Below, in pieces: positions 1-6,653 of a stretch of 8,694 nt of DNA. The notes below the pieces were generated by a model. The model saw only the letters and a list, made by a program, of their open reading frames with translations, made no database searches and was not told the origin of the DNA. This stretch comes from Pseudomonadota bacterium (lineage in GTDB: Bacteria; Pseudomonadota; Alphaproteobacteria; Acetobacterales; Acetobacteraceae), in the NCBI GenBank assembly GCA_021808185.1, contig JAKBCB010000141.1:1-8694 (forward strand), written 5' to 3'. Position 1 is the stretch's first letter. The number at the start of each line of letters is the position of its first letter. Position numbers and translations under genes: made by a program.

Positions 1-817
1 GCCCAGCACCGCGATCCGGCTCGGCCGGGCCGCCCGCCAGGTCGTGTTGTAGCCGACGCCCGCGCCGGTCGCGACCTGCCGCACCTGCAACACGCGCGCC
101 GTCAGCCGTGCCACCGGGCGCATCGCAATGCCGGGTTGCGGGTCGATGCCGTACAGCGCGGCCCCGGCGCGGGCGAGGTCGCTGCGGAACTGCGGGCCGA
201 GGAACAGCCCGGCCGAGTTGGCGAGGCTGCGCGGCGCGGGCGGCAGCTGGCCGCACGCGGCCTGAAATTGCCGCAACTGTTCCGCGCTGGTCGGGTCGGC
301 CGGGTCATCGGCGGCGACCAGATGGGTCATGATGTAGCGCAGGTCGATGCCCGCGAGCAGCGCGGGGGTGTCCGCGAGTGCTGCCACCTCCGCCGGCTCC
401 AGCCCCAGGCGGGCCATGCCGGTATCGACATGCAGCAGCGCCGGCAGCACGCGGCCGCGCCGCGCCGCCTCGGCGGCCCAGCGCGCGATGTCGGCGAGCG
501 AGCCGAGCACCGGCACGATGTCGTGGCCGAGATAATCGCCTTCCGTGCCCGGCAGCATTCCGTTGAGCACACTGAGCAGGGCGCCCGGCACCAGCGCGCG
601 GATCGCCAGTGCCTCGGACAGATGCGCGGTGAAGAAATGCCGGCAGCCGGCGGCGAACAGGGCGGGGGCGGCTTGCGCGGCGCCGGTGCCGTAGGCGTCC
701 GCCTTCAGCACCGCGGCCGTCGGCCGCCCGCCATGCGCCGCATGCAGCGTGCGCCAGTTGGCCACGATGGCGCCGAGGTCGATCTCCAGCACCGCATATG
801 CGGTGGGCGGCGCGGGT

Positions 818-840
<23 letters not shown>
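1..840 (-). CDS. alr: Alanine racemase, N-terminal 280 residues (cut by left window edge)
   Basis: A pyridoxal-phosphate enzyme that interconverts L- and D-alanine in the cytoplasm and supplies D-Ala for peptidoglycan. The frame is open from the ATG at 840-838 to base 1, so the C-terminus (usually about 90 more residues) lies outside. Visible signatures are AVLKADAYGTG with the PLP-binding lysine at K46, HVDTGMARLGL at 137-147 with R144 at the family's conserved Arg, ANSAGLFLG near 207-215, ALYGIDP near 228-234, and GVGYNTTW with the catalytic tyrosine at Y264. The position that is a carbamylated Lys in the Geobacillus enzyme is His137 here. The start overlaps the dnaB 3' end by 23 nt and has no clear Shine-Dalgarno, which suggests translational coupling to dnaB. 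dnaB-alr is a familiar alphaproteobacterial pairing. The family assignment is secure. Confidence 0.96.
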
Positions 841-2323
<1,483 letters not shown>

Positions 2324-2332
2324 GATGCGCCG

Positions 2333-2337
2333 ATCCT
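2333..2337 (-). promoter_or_regulatory. Shine-Dalgarno of dnaB
   Basis: AGGAT on the minus strand lies 9 nt before the dnaB ATG. It is modest but supports the chosen start. Confidence 0.5.
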
Positions 2338-2348
2338 AGCGCAACCGC

Positions 2349-2367
2349 GCCGGTCGCGGCGACCGGC
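2349..2367. promoter_or_regulatory. 19-bp perfect palindrome in the dnaB upstream region
   Basis: Arms GCCGGTCGC (2349-2357) and GCGACCGGC (2359-2367) are exact reverse complements around one base at 2358. It begins 26 nt before the dnaB start codon, on the dnaB side of the DnaA-box-like repeats. It could be an operator for a dimeric regulator or a hairpin in the dnaB 5' leader. No T-tract follows on either strand, so an intrinsic terminator is unlikely. The function is unknown. Confidence 0.45.
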
Positions 2368-2369
2368 AG

Positions 2370-2391
2370 GGCTGTGGATGGCTGTGGATAG
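2370..2391 (-). promoter_or_regulatory. Two tandem DnaA-box-like sites upstream of dnaB
   Basis: The plus strand carries GGCTGTGGAT twice, back to back, at 2370-2379 and 2380-2389. On the minus strand this gives CTATCCACA (2383-2391) and CCATCCACA (2373-2381). These are one and two mismatches from the classic DnaA box TTATCCACA and sit one helical turn apart. The pair is about 50-70 nt upstream of the dnaB ATG, where a promoter would be expected. The repeat is seen directly; DnaA control of dnaB is an inference. Confidence 0.45.
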
Positions 2392-2420
2392 GGGGGATAG
2401 TTTTCCCCGACCCGTTGTTG

Positions 2421-3659
2421 TTACGCGCCGACCTTGACGCGGGCGGCGGCGGCGCGCTCGGTGTCGGTGATGTAGTCGCGCGCCAGCGGGGCCGCTGTCT
2501 GGTCGCGGGTGATCTGCATCTGGAAGACGATGTGATGCTGGCGGCGGAACGCGAGTTCGCAGCCGGACAGGTAGAACTCGAACATGCGGCAGAACCGCTC
2601 GTCGTAGATCGTGGCGATGGCGTCGCGGTTGGCGGCGAAGCGGCGGCGCCAGTGGCGCAGTGTCTCGGCGTAGTGCAGCCGCAGGATCTCGAGATCGGTT
2701 GCGATCAGCCCGGTGTTTTCCAGGGCCGGGAACACCTCGGACAGCGACGGGCAATAGCCGCCGGGGAAGATATATTTCGTGATCCACGGATTGGTGGAGG
2801 ACGGCCCGTCGCTGCGGCCGATCGCATGCAGCAGGGCCACGCCATCCGGGGCGAGGCAGCGCTTCACCACCTCGAAGAACTGCTTGTAGTGGCCCACGCC
2901 GACATGCTCGAACATGCCGACCGAGACGATTCGGTCGAAGCTGCGATGCATCGAGCGGTAGTCCAGCAGCTCGAACGTCACGCGGTCTTCCAGCCCTTCC
3001 GCCCGGGCGCGCGCCTGTGCCTCGGCCAGTTGCTCGGTGGACAGGGTGATGCCGGTGACGCGCGCGCCGTAGTCGCGCGCCAGCGTCAGTGCCAATCCGC
3101 CCCAGCCGCAACCGATGTCCAGCACCGTCAGGTCCGGCCGGTTCAGCAGCAGCTTGGCCGCGATGTGTCGCTTCTTGGCCACCTGCGCCTCGTCGATCGT
3201 CTCGTCGCCGCGCGGGAAATAGGCGCAGGAGTACTGCCGGTCGCGATCCAGGAACAGGCTGTAGAGCCGCCCGTTCAGGTCGTAATGATGTGCCACGTTG
3301 CGGCGCGAGCGGTGGGCCGGGTTGAACTGCGCGATACGGCGCGTGGCCAGCCCGAACGCCTCGCGCAGTTGCACGACCGGGTTGCCGCCTTTCTGCGCCG
3401 CCAGATTGGCGACCAGAACGTCCAGCACGTCATGGATGCCGCACCCGACCGGGACGAGGCCGCCATCCATGTAGGCTTCGCCCACGGCCAGCTCGGGGTT
3501 GAACGCAAGGCGGCGGACGGTCGCGGCATCCTTCAGCTCGATCACCGCCTCGGCCCCCGGCTCGCCGGTGTAGCTGGTGATGACGCCATCGGGCCAGCGC
3601 ACGGTCAGCCGCCCGAGGACGACGAAACGCTTCAGAATCAGGTCCAGCAACGTCCGCAT
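2421..3659 (-). CDS. cfa: Cyclopropane-fatty-acyl-phospholipid synthase (SAM-dependent)
   Basis: A peripheral membrane enzyme that transfers a methylene from S-adenosylmethionine to the double bond of an unsaturated acyl chain in a phospholipid, often linked to acid or stationary-phase stress. The product is 412 residues, within the usual 380-430. Visible motifs are HHYDLNGRLY at 124-133, QYSCAYF at 142-148, the SAM-binding loop VLDIGCGWGG at 179-188, VTGITLSTEQ at 201-210, GMFEHVG at 248-254 with the expected Glu, and YIFPGGYCPSLSE further on. The start at 3659 follows a G-rich leader that could serve as a ribosome site. It sits alone between rplI and dnaB, with its own likely promoter and a hairpin upstream, so it is probably a single-gene unit. 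Other SAM fatty-acid modifiers share this fold, but the motifs favour Cfa. Confidence 0.93.
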   Translation of the reverse strand: MRTLLDLILKRFVVLGRLTVRWPDGVITSYTGEPGAEAVIELKDAATVRRLAFNPELAVGEAYMDGGLVPVGCGIHDVLDVLVANLAAQKGGNPVVQLREAFGLATRRIAQFNPAHRSRRNVAHHYDLNGRLYSLFLDRDRQYSCAYFPRGDETIDEAQVAKKRHIAAKLLLNRPDLTVLDIGCGWGGLALTLARDYGARVTGITLSTEQLAEAQARARAEGLEDRVTFELLDYRSMHRSFDRIVSVGMFEHVGVGHYKQFFEVVKRCLAPDGVALLHAIGRSDGPSSTNPWITKYIFPGGYCPSLSEVFPALENTGLIATDLEILRLHYAETLRHWRRRFAANRDAIATIYDERFCRMFEFYLSGCELAFRRQHHIVFQMQITRDQTAAPLARDYITDTERAAAARVKVGA

Positions 3660-3697
3660 CGCCCGATGCCCCCCACCCCTGGGTTACAGATGGTTTA

Positions 3698-3726
3698 ACT
3701 ATGAAACTGGCGGGCGGGCGCTTCAA
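3698..3726 (-). promoter_or_regulatory. Probable promoter of cfa
   Basis: On the minus strand, -35 TTGAAG (3721-3726) and -10 CATAGT (3698-3703) are separated by exactly 17 nt. Each matches four of six positions of the sigma-70 consensus. This is the only AT-rich patch in the gap. The predicted start point near 3691 leaves a leader of about 30 nt to the cfa ATG. Confidence 0.5.
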
Positions 3727-3732
3727 GACGGC

Positions 3733-3774
3733 ATCGGCGGCCGACCCCCGCGGATACGGGGGAGGGCCGCCGAT
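3733..3774 (-). terminator. Long two-part hairpin after rplI, probable terminator
   Basis: Outer arms ATCGGCGGCC (3733-3742) and GGCCGCCGAT (3765-3774) are perfect complements. Inside them, after a 2x2 internal mismatch, CCCCCG (3745-3750) pairs with CGGGGG (3757-3762) around a 6-nt loop. That gives 16 base pairs in total, starting 32 nt beyond the rplI stop. No clear U-tract follows in the rplI direction, so this is either a U-less intrinsic terminator or an RNA 3'-end stabiliser. It separates the ribosomal operon from the cfa promoter. Confidence 0.55.
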
Positions 3775-3806
3775 ACTGGTCGGCCGGGCAGCGGTGAGGC
3801 TGGGCG

Positions 3807-4373
3807 TCAGGCGGCGTTCTGCGCCGCCTCGGCGTCGAGCATCTGCTCCAGATCGGGCTCGGCTTCCTCTTCCTCGACAGCGGCCACGCGCTCACCGCGT
3901 GCCTGCCTCTCGGCTTCCTCGGGGCTGCGGGCGACGTTGACCGCGACCGGGATCGAGACTTCCGGATGCAGCATCACCCGCACCTGCCGAATCCCGAGCG
4001 TCTTGATCGGGTGTTCGAGCACGACCTGGCTGCGGTTGATGGTCAGCCCCGCCGCCGTCGCCGCGTCCGAGATGTCGCGGCCGGAGACGGAGCCGTACAG
4101 GCTGCCCGCCTCGCCGGCCTGGCGGATGATGACGACGGACAGGCCGCCGACCCGCTCGGCCACGCGCTCGGCCTCTTCCTTCCGCTTGAGGTTCTGCGCC
4201 TCGAGCTGGGCGCGCTGCGCCTCGAACTTCGCGATGTTGTCCTTGTTGGCGCGGATCGCCTTCTTTTGCGGCAGCAGGTAGTTGCGCGCAAAACCCGGCT
4301 TCACCTTCACCAGTTCGCCCATCTGCCCCAGCTTCTCGACGCGCTGAAGCAGGATCAGTTCCACGGTGGCCAT
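3807..4373 (-). CDS. rplI: Large ribosomal subunit protein bL9
   Basis: L9 binds domain V of 23S rRNA near the base of the L1 stalk and helps maintain reading frame. The product is 188 residues. The N-terminal RNA-binding domain shows the family signature in EKLGQMGELVKVKPGFARNY (13-32) followed by LLPQKKAIRAN (33-43). A charged connecting helix follows (about 45-75), then the C-terminal domain. About 35 extra residues, acidic and Glu/Ala-rich (VAAVEEEEAEPDLEQML), extend beyond the E. coli length of 149. Longer L9 proteins are common in alphaproteobacteria. The start at 4373 is fixed by GAGGAGGA 7 nt upstream; in-frame ATGs further upstream lie inside the rpsR sequence. It is third in the rpsF-rpsR-rplI operon, 13 nt after the rpsR stop. 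Confidence 0.97.
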   Translation of the reverse strand: MATVELILLQRVEKLGQMGELVKVKPGFARNYLLPQKKAIRANKDNIAKFEAQRAQLEAQNLKRKEEAERVAERVGGLSVVIIRQAGEAGSLYGSVSGRDISDAATAAGLTINRSQVVLEHPIKTLGIRQVRVMLHPEVSIPVAVNVARSPEEAERQARGERVAAVEEEEAEPDLEQMLDAEAAQNAA

Positions 4374-4380
4374 GGGTGTG

Positions 4381-4388
4381 TCCTCCTC
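4381..4388 (-). promoter_or_regulatory. Shine-Dalgarno of rplI, overlapping the rpsR stop codon
   Basis: GAGGAGGA on the minus strand lies 7 nt before the rplI ATG, and its first bases are part of the rpsR TGA stop (4387-4389). It is a near-perfect anti-16S match and decides the rplI start. The overlap implies tight coupling of S18 termination and L9 initiation. Confidence 0.85.
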
Positions 4389-4659
4389 AGGCGACGATGT
4401 AGGGCAGCAGGGCGAGGAAGCGGGCGCGCTTGATCGCCTGGGCCAGTTCGCGCTGCTTCTTGGCGGAGACCGCCGTGATCCGGCTCGGCACGATCTTGCC
4501 GCGCTCGGACAGGAAGCGGGAGAGCAGGCGCACGTCCTTGTAGTCGATCTTCGGCGCGTTCGGGCCGGAGAACGGGCAGGACTTGCGGCGGCGATAGAAC
4601 GGCCGACGGGCGCCAACGGCGGCGCGGCGGGCGGCGGGATTGATCTCGGTTTCGGACAT
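4387..4659 (-). CDS. rpsR: Small ribosomal subunit protein bS18
   Basis: S18 sits on the platform of the 30S subunit as a heterodimer with S6. The product is 90 residues, near the usual 75-90. Features are a basic N-terminal arm with RRPFYRRRKSCPFSG (18-32), then PKIDYKDVRLLSRFLSERGKI and PSRITAVSAKKQRELAQAIK, ending RARFLALLPYIV. The single Cys (C28), with no second metal-ligand Cys, suggests the zinc-independent form. The start at 4659 has GAGGAG 8 nt upstream. Five nucleotides separate it from the rpsF stop. The S6-S18 pair is encoded together, consistent with their joint assembly. Confidence 0.98.
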   Translation of the reverse strand: MSETEINPAARRAAVGARRPFYRRRKSCPFSGPNAPKIDYKDVRLLSRFLSERGKIVPSRITAVSAKKQRELAQAIKRARFLALLPYIVA

Positions 4660-4664
4660 GCTGC

Positions 4665-5180
4665 TTACTCCTCTGCGCCGGCGTCACGCCCGCCGCGGAA
4701 CCCGCCTTCGCGCTCGCCACGGAAGCCGCCATCGCCATCGTCGCGGGCGCGGAATTCCTCGCGGTCGTCGAACCCGCGCTTGCGGCCGGAATCGAAGCGC
4801 CCGGCGGGCTTCGGCCCACGGAAGCCACGCTCGCGGTCGTCGGACTTGCGCGACAGGATGGCGCTCGGCGTTTCCGCTATCGCCTCGATGCGGATGGTCA
4901 TGAAGCGCAGCACGTCCTCGTTCAGGCCGAGTTGCCGCTCCATTTCCTTCACCGAGGCGGGGTTCGCCTCGATGCCGAGGAGCATGTAGTGCCCCTTGCG
5001 GTTCTTGTTGATGCGATACGCGAGGCTGCGCAGCCCCCAGTATTCGCGCTTCTTGACGGTGGCGCCGGGCTCGGTGCCGTTGTCGGTGTCGAGCTGGACG
5101 GCGATCGCGTCGGCGATGCTCTCGACCTGCTGCTGTGTCACGTCGTTCCGTGCGATGAACACGGTTTCGTAAAGCGGCAT
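4665..5180 (-). CDS. rpsF: Small ribosomal subunit protein bS6 with long Arg/Gly-rich tail
   Basis: S6 binds S18 and the central domain of 16S rRNA in the 30S platform. Residues 1-105 form the ferredoxin-like S6 core: MPLYETVFIARNDVT, then KKREYWGLRSLAYRINKNRK and GHYMLLGIEA, ending LGLNEDVLRFMTIRIE. About 60 further residues (111-171) are low-complexity and rich in Arg, Gly, Asp and Phe, with GFRG three times (119-122, 152-155, 160-163), ending in acidic AGAEE. The total of 171 residues is longer than the 131-135 of E. coli. Tails of varied length and composition occur in S6, so this is unusual rather than aberrant. The start at 5180 has AAGGGAG 5 nt upstream. It is the first gene of the ribosomal operon. 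Confidence 0.97.
   Translation of the reverse strand: MPLYETVFIARNDVTQQQVESIADAIAVQLDTDNGTEPGATVKKREYWGLRSLAYRINKNRKGHYMLLGIEANPASVKEMERQLGLNEDVLRFMTIRIEAIAETPSAILSRKSDDRERGFRGPKPAGRFDSGRKRGFDDREEFRARDDGDGGFRGEREGGFRGGRDAGAEE
4668..4673 (-). promoter_or_regulatory. Shine-Dalgarno of rpsR inside the rpsF 3' end
   Basis: GAGGAG on the minus strand encodes the last two Glu codons of S6 and directly precedes its TAA stop (4665-4667). It is 8 nt before the rpsR ATG, so translation of the two genes is probably coupled. Confidence 0.8.
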
Positions 5181-5185
5181 GTGCG

Positions 5186-5196
5186 CTCCCTTCGGG
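5186..5196 (-). promoter_or_regulatory. Shine-Dalgarno of rpsF partly held in a small hairpin
   Basis: The ribosome site AAGGGAG (5186-5192) is 5 nt before the rpsF ATG. In the mRNA, CCC (5194-5196) can pair with GGG (5188-5190) across a GAA loop, which would cover the core of the site. The CCCGAAGGG string also contains a CCG trinucleotide. S6:S18 leader motifs are known to feature a CCG, but I cannot establish the full motif here. Confidence 0.4.
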
Positions 5197-5223
5197 TTGG
5201 TTCAGCCCCGGGCCTGGATCGGG

Positions 5224-5276
5224 CCGCCGCGTCCCATGACGCGCGGGCATAGCCAGGGCCGGCCGACGGCCCCAGC
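5224..5276 (-). promoter_or_regulatory. Two adjacent strong hairpins in the rpsF leader
   Basis: The first, at 5252-5276, pairs GCTGGGGCCG with CGGCCCTGGC (10 pairs including two G-U) around a 5-nt loop. The second, at 5224-5246, has core CGCGTC and GACGCG around ATGG (5228-5243), extendable to 9 pairs with one bulged base. They lie 44-96 nt upstream of the rpsF start. They may form a leader RNA structure for autoregulation, or terminate the upstream catabolic operon. There is no U-tract after either. Confidence 0.4.
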
Positions 5277-5289
5277 AGGGAAGCGGGGG

Positions 5290-5318
5290 CGTAGAGCACT
5301 TTTTGCCCGCCCGCGCAA
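5290..5318 (-). promoter_or_regulatory. Possible promoter of the rpsF-rpsR-rplI operon
   Basis: On the minus strand, TTGCGC (5313-5318) and TCTACG (5290-5295) are 17 nt apart. Read with one base more upstream, CTTGCG and CTCTAC each match four of six positions of the alphaproteobacterial CTTGAC-N17-CTATAT pattern. The match is weak, but it is in the only suitable gap. A ribosomal operon directly behind a catabolic one should need its own promoter. Confidence 0.35.
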
Positions 5319-5327
5319 GCGCAGCCC

Positions 5328-6653
5328 TCAGGCGCGCCGCTCGTTCGCCCGCCAGTTCCGCTCAAGGTTGGCGATCAGCTGCGGGCTGAAATGGCAGGTC
5401 GCCTGCTCGCGGGCGTACACCGCCATGTACTCGCGGAACGCATCCAGCGGCTCGGCGCCCACCCGCAATGCCCGGCGGTTGCCCACAAGGCTCACCGCGC
5501 CCGAGGTCGTCAGGTCTTCCACCACGGCGGCAAGGGCGGCATCCATGTCCTCCGGTGCCGCGATCTCGTCGCAGATCAGCCGCCCCTCCGGTGAGTCGCA
5601 TTCCAGGCCCCGGCCCTTGGAAATGAGCTGCCGCGCGATGCGGTCGCCGGTGAAGCGCGGCAGGCGCAGATTGGCGGCACCGGGGATGATGCCCTCCTTG
5701 CGCGCCGGCAGCGTCATGAAGGCGCCGCGCGCGGCGAGCACGTAGTCCATCACCAGCAGGATCTGGCAGCCGCCGCCGATGGCGAAGCTGTCCACGGCGG
5801 CAATCCAGGGCTTTTCCCGCGTGGCCGCGCGCGGATCGTCCGGCGGCATGTCGGGCGAGGCCAGTCCGCGCAACATCTTGTGCAGCGGCCCCAGGTCGCG
5901 GCGGATGTACCACAGGAACGAAATCCGCCCGTGATACAGATGCGTCAGGTTGATGCCGGCGGAAAACACCCGCCGCCCGGCGTATTTCGGGTGCGTCACA
6001 TACCCGCCGCGCAGCACCGCGACCGGCGATGCCTCGTCCATGATCGCCAGATCGACGGCGATCTCCAGATCGTCGAGCGTGTCCTCGTCCTCGGCATTGA
6101 GGAAACGCGGATGGCGCATCTCCACCACGACCGCGCGCCCCTGCCGCCGAACCTGTGCGGTGGGCAGGTCCAGCACACCGTCCCGCCGCAGCCGGGAAAA
6201 ATGCTCGGCGCTGTCCGGGCGGGGCAGCAGCATCGCATGGCACAGATGCCGGCCGCTGTCGGGGGCGGCCAGCAGATGCGCGAGCAGCAGGCCCTGGTCG
6301 ATCTCGGCCCCTTCCTTGTCCCGCTGCGGCAGGGCGGATTCGGCGGCGACCTGGGCGCGCGTCGGCACCAGGCCGGGCACCAGATCGGCGGCCGCGTAGG
6401 CCAGCGTGTCCACCCGCACATGTCTGGTCATCCCGGCGGTCAGCCGGTCGTACAGCGCCCGCGCATGCACGAGCAGAAAACGCTCCCGCAGCGCGCGGGC
6501 TTGCGTATGCAGCCGCACCGCCGCGTCCGCCTCCGCAGCCACGCGGCGCGGCTTGGCCGGCAGCGTCGCCAGTTCCGCCGCCCAACCGGCCCAGGCGCGC
6601 CCGCACGACGCGACATCGGCGCCGAACGCGCCGCTCAGGTCTGGCATTGTCAT
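5328..6653 (-). CDS. DpgC-like arylacetyl-CoA dioxygenase (crotonase superfamily)
   Basis: The product is 441 residues and closely resembles DpgC of vancomycin-type clusters. DpgC is a cofactor- and metal-independent enzyme that uses O2 to turn (3,5-dihydroxyphenyl)acetyl-CoA into the arylglyoxylate and free CoA. A helical N-terminal region (about 1-170) precedes the crotonase core. The core has HPRFLNAEDE (181-190), FSAGINLTHLYHG (230-242, first oxyanion-hole residue), SFAIGGGCQILLVMDYVLAA (289-308, second oxyanion-hole residue) and PARKEGIIPGAANLRLPRF (316-334). The C-terminus has CDSPEGRLICDE and a closing block ending ANLERNW. Ordinary enoyl-CoA hydratases are about 260 residues and lack both ends; BoxC is longer and has different motifs. 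Residues I recall as important in DpgC (E189, R254, Q299) would fall near E188, R252 and Q297. The start overlaps the ligase stop by ATGA, with GGAAGG 6 nt upstream. Substrate is unproven. Confidence 0.85.
   Translation of the reverse strand: MTMPDLSGAFGADVASCGRAWAGWAAELATLPAKPRRVAAEADAAVRLHTQARALRERFLLVHARALYDRLTAGMTRHVRVDTLAYAAADLVPGLVPTRAQVAAESALPQRDKEGAEIDQGLLLAHLLAAPDSGRHLCHAMLLPRPDSAEHFSRLRRDGVLDLPTAQVRRQGRAVVVEMRHPRFLNAEDEDTLDDLEIAVDLAIMDEASPVAVLRGGYVTHPKYAGRRVFSAGINLTHLYHGRISFLWYIRRDLGPLHKMLRGLASPDMPPDDPRAATREKPWIAAVDSFAIGGGCQILLVMDYVLAARGAFMTLPARKEGIIPGAANLRLPRFTGDRIARQLISKGRGLECDSPEGRLICDEIAAPEDMDAALAAVVEDLTTSGAVSLVGNRRALRVGAEPLDAFREYMAVYAREQATCHFSPQLIANLERNWRANERRA

Noticed and set aside
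2393..2409. GGGGA/TCCCC hairpin after cfa as a terminator
   Set aside because: Only five pairs with a 6-nt loop and no following U-tract on the minus strand. Too weak to call.
2415..3698. Plus-strand open frame of 427 codons across cfa
   Set aside because: It mirrors the whole cfa gene in the opposite strand, with no recognisable domain or ribosome site. It is a high-GC shadow.
4374..4616. An N-terminally extended L9 from an upstream in-frame ATG
   Set aside because: The extra 81 residues are an Arg/Ser/Pro-rich out-of-frame reading of rpsR, while a near-perfect Shine-Dalgarno fixes the start at 4373.
5328..6653. BoxC (benzoyl-CoA-dihydrodiol lyase) as the identity of the crotonase-fold gene
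   Set aside because: Its position beside boxB suggests BoxC, but BoxC is about 550 residues with different core motifs. The GIIPGAANLRLPRF block and the C-terminal block match DpgC.
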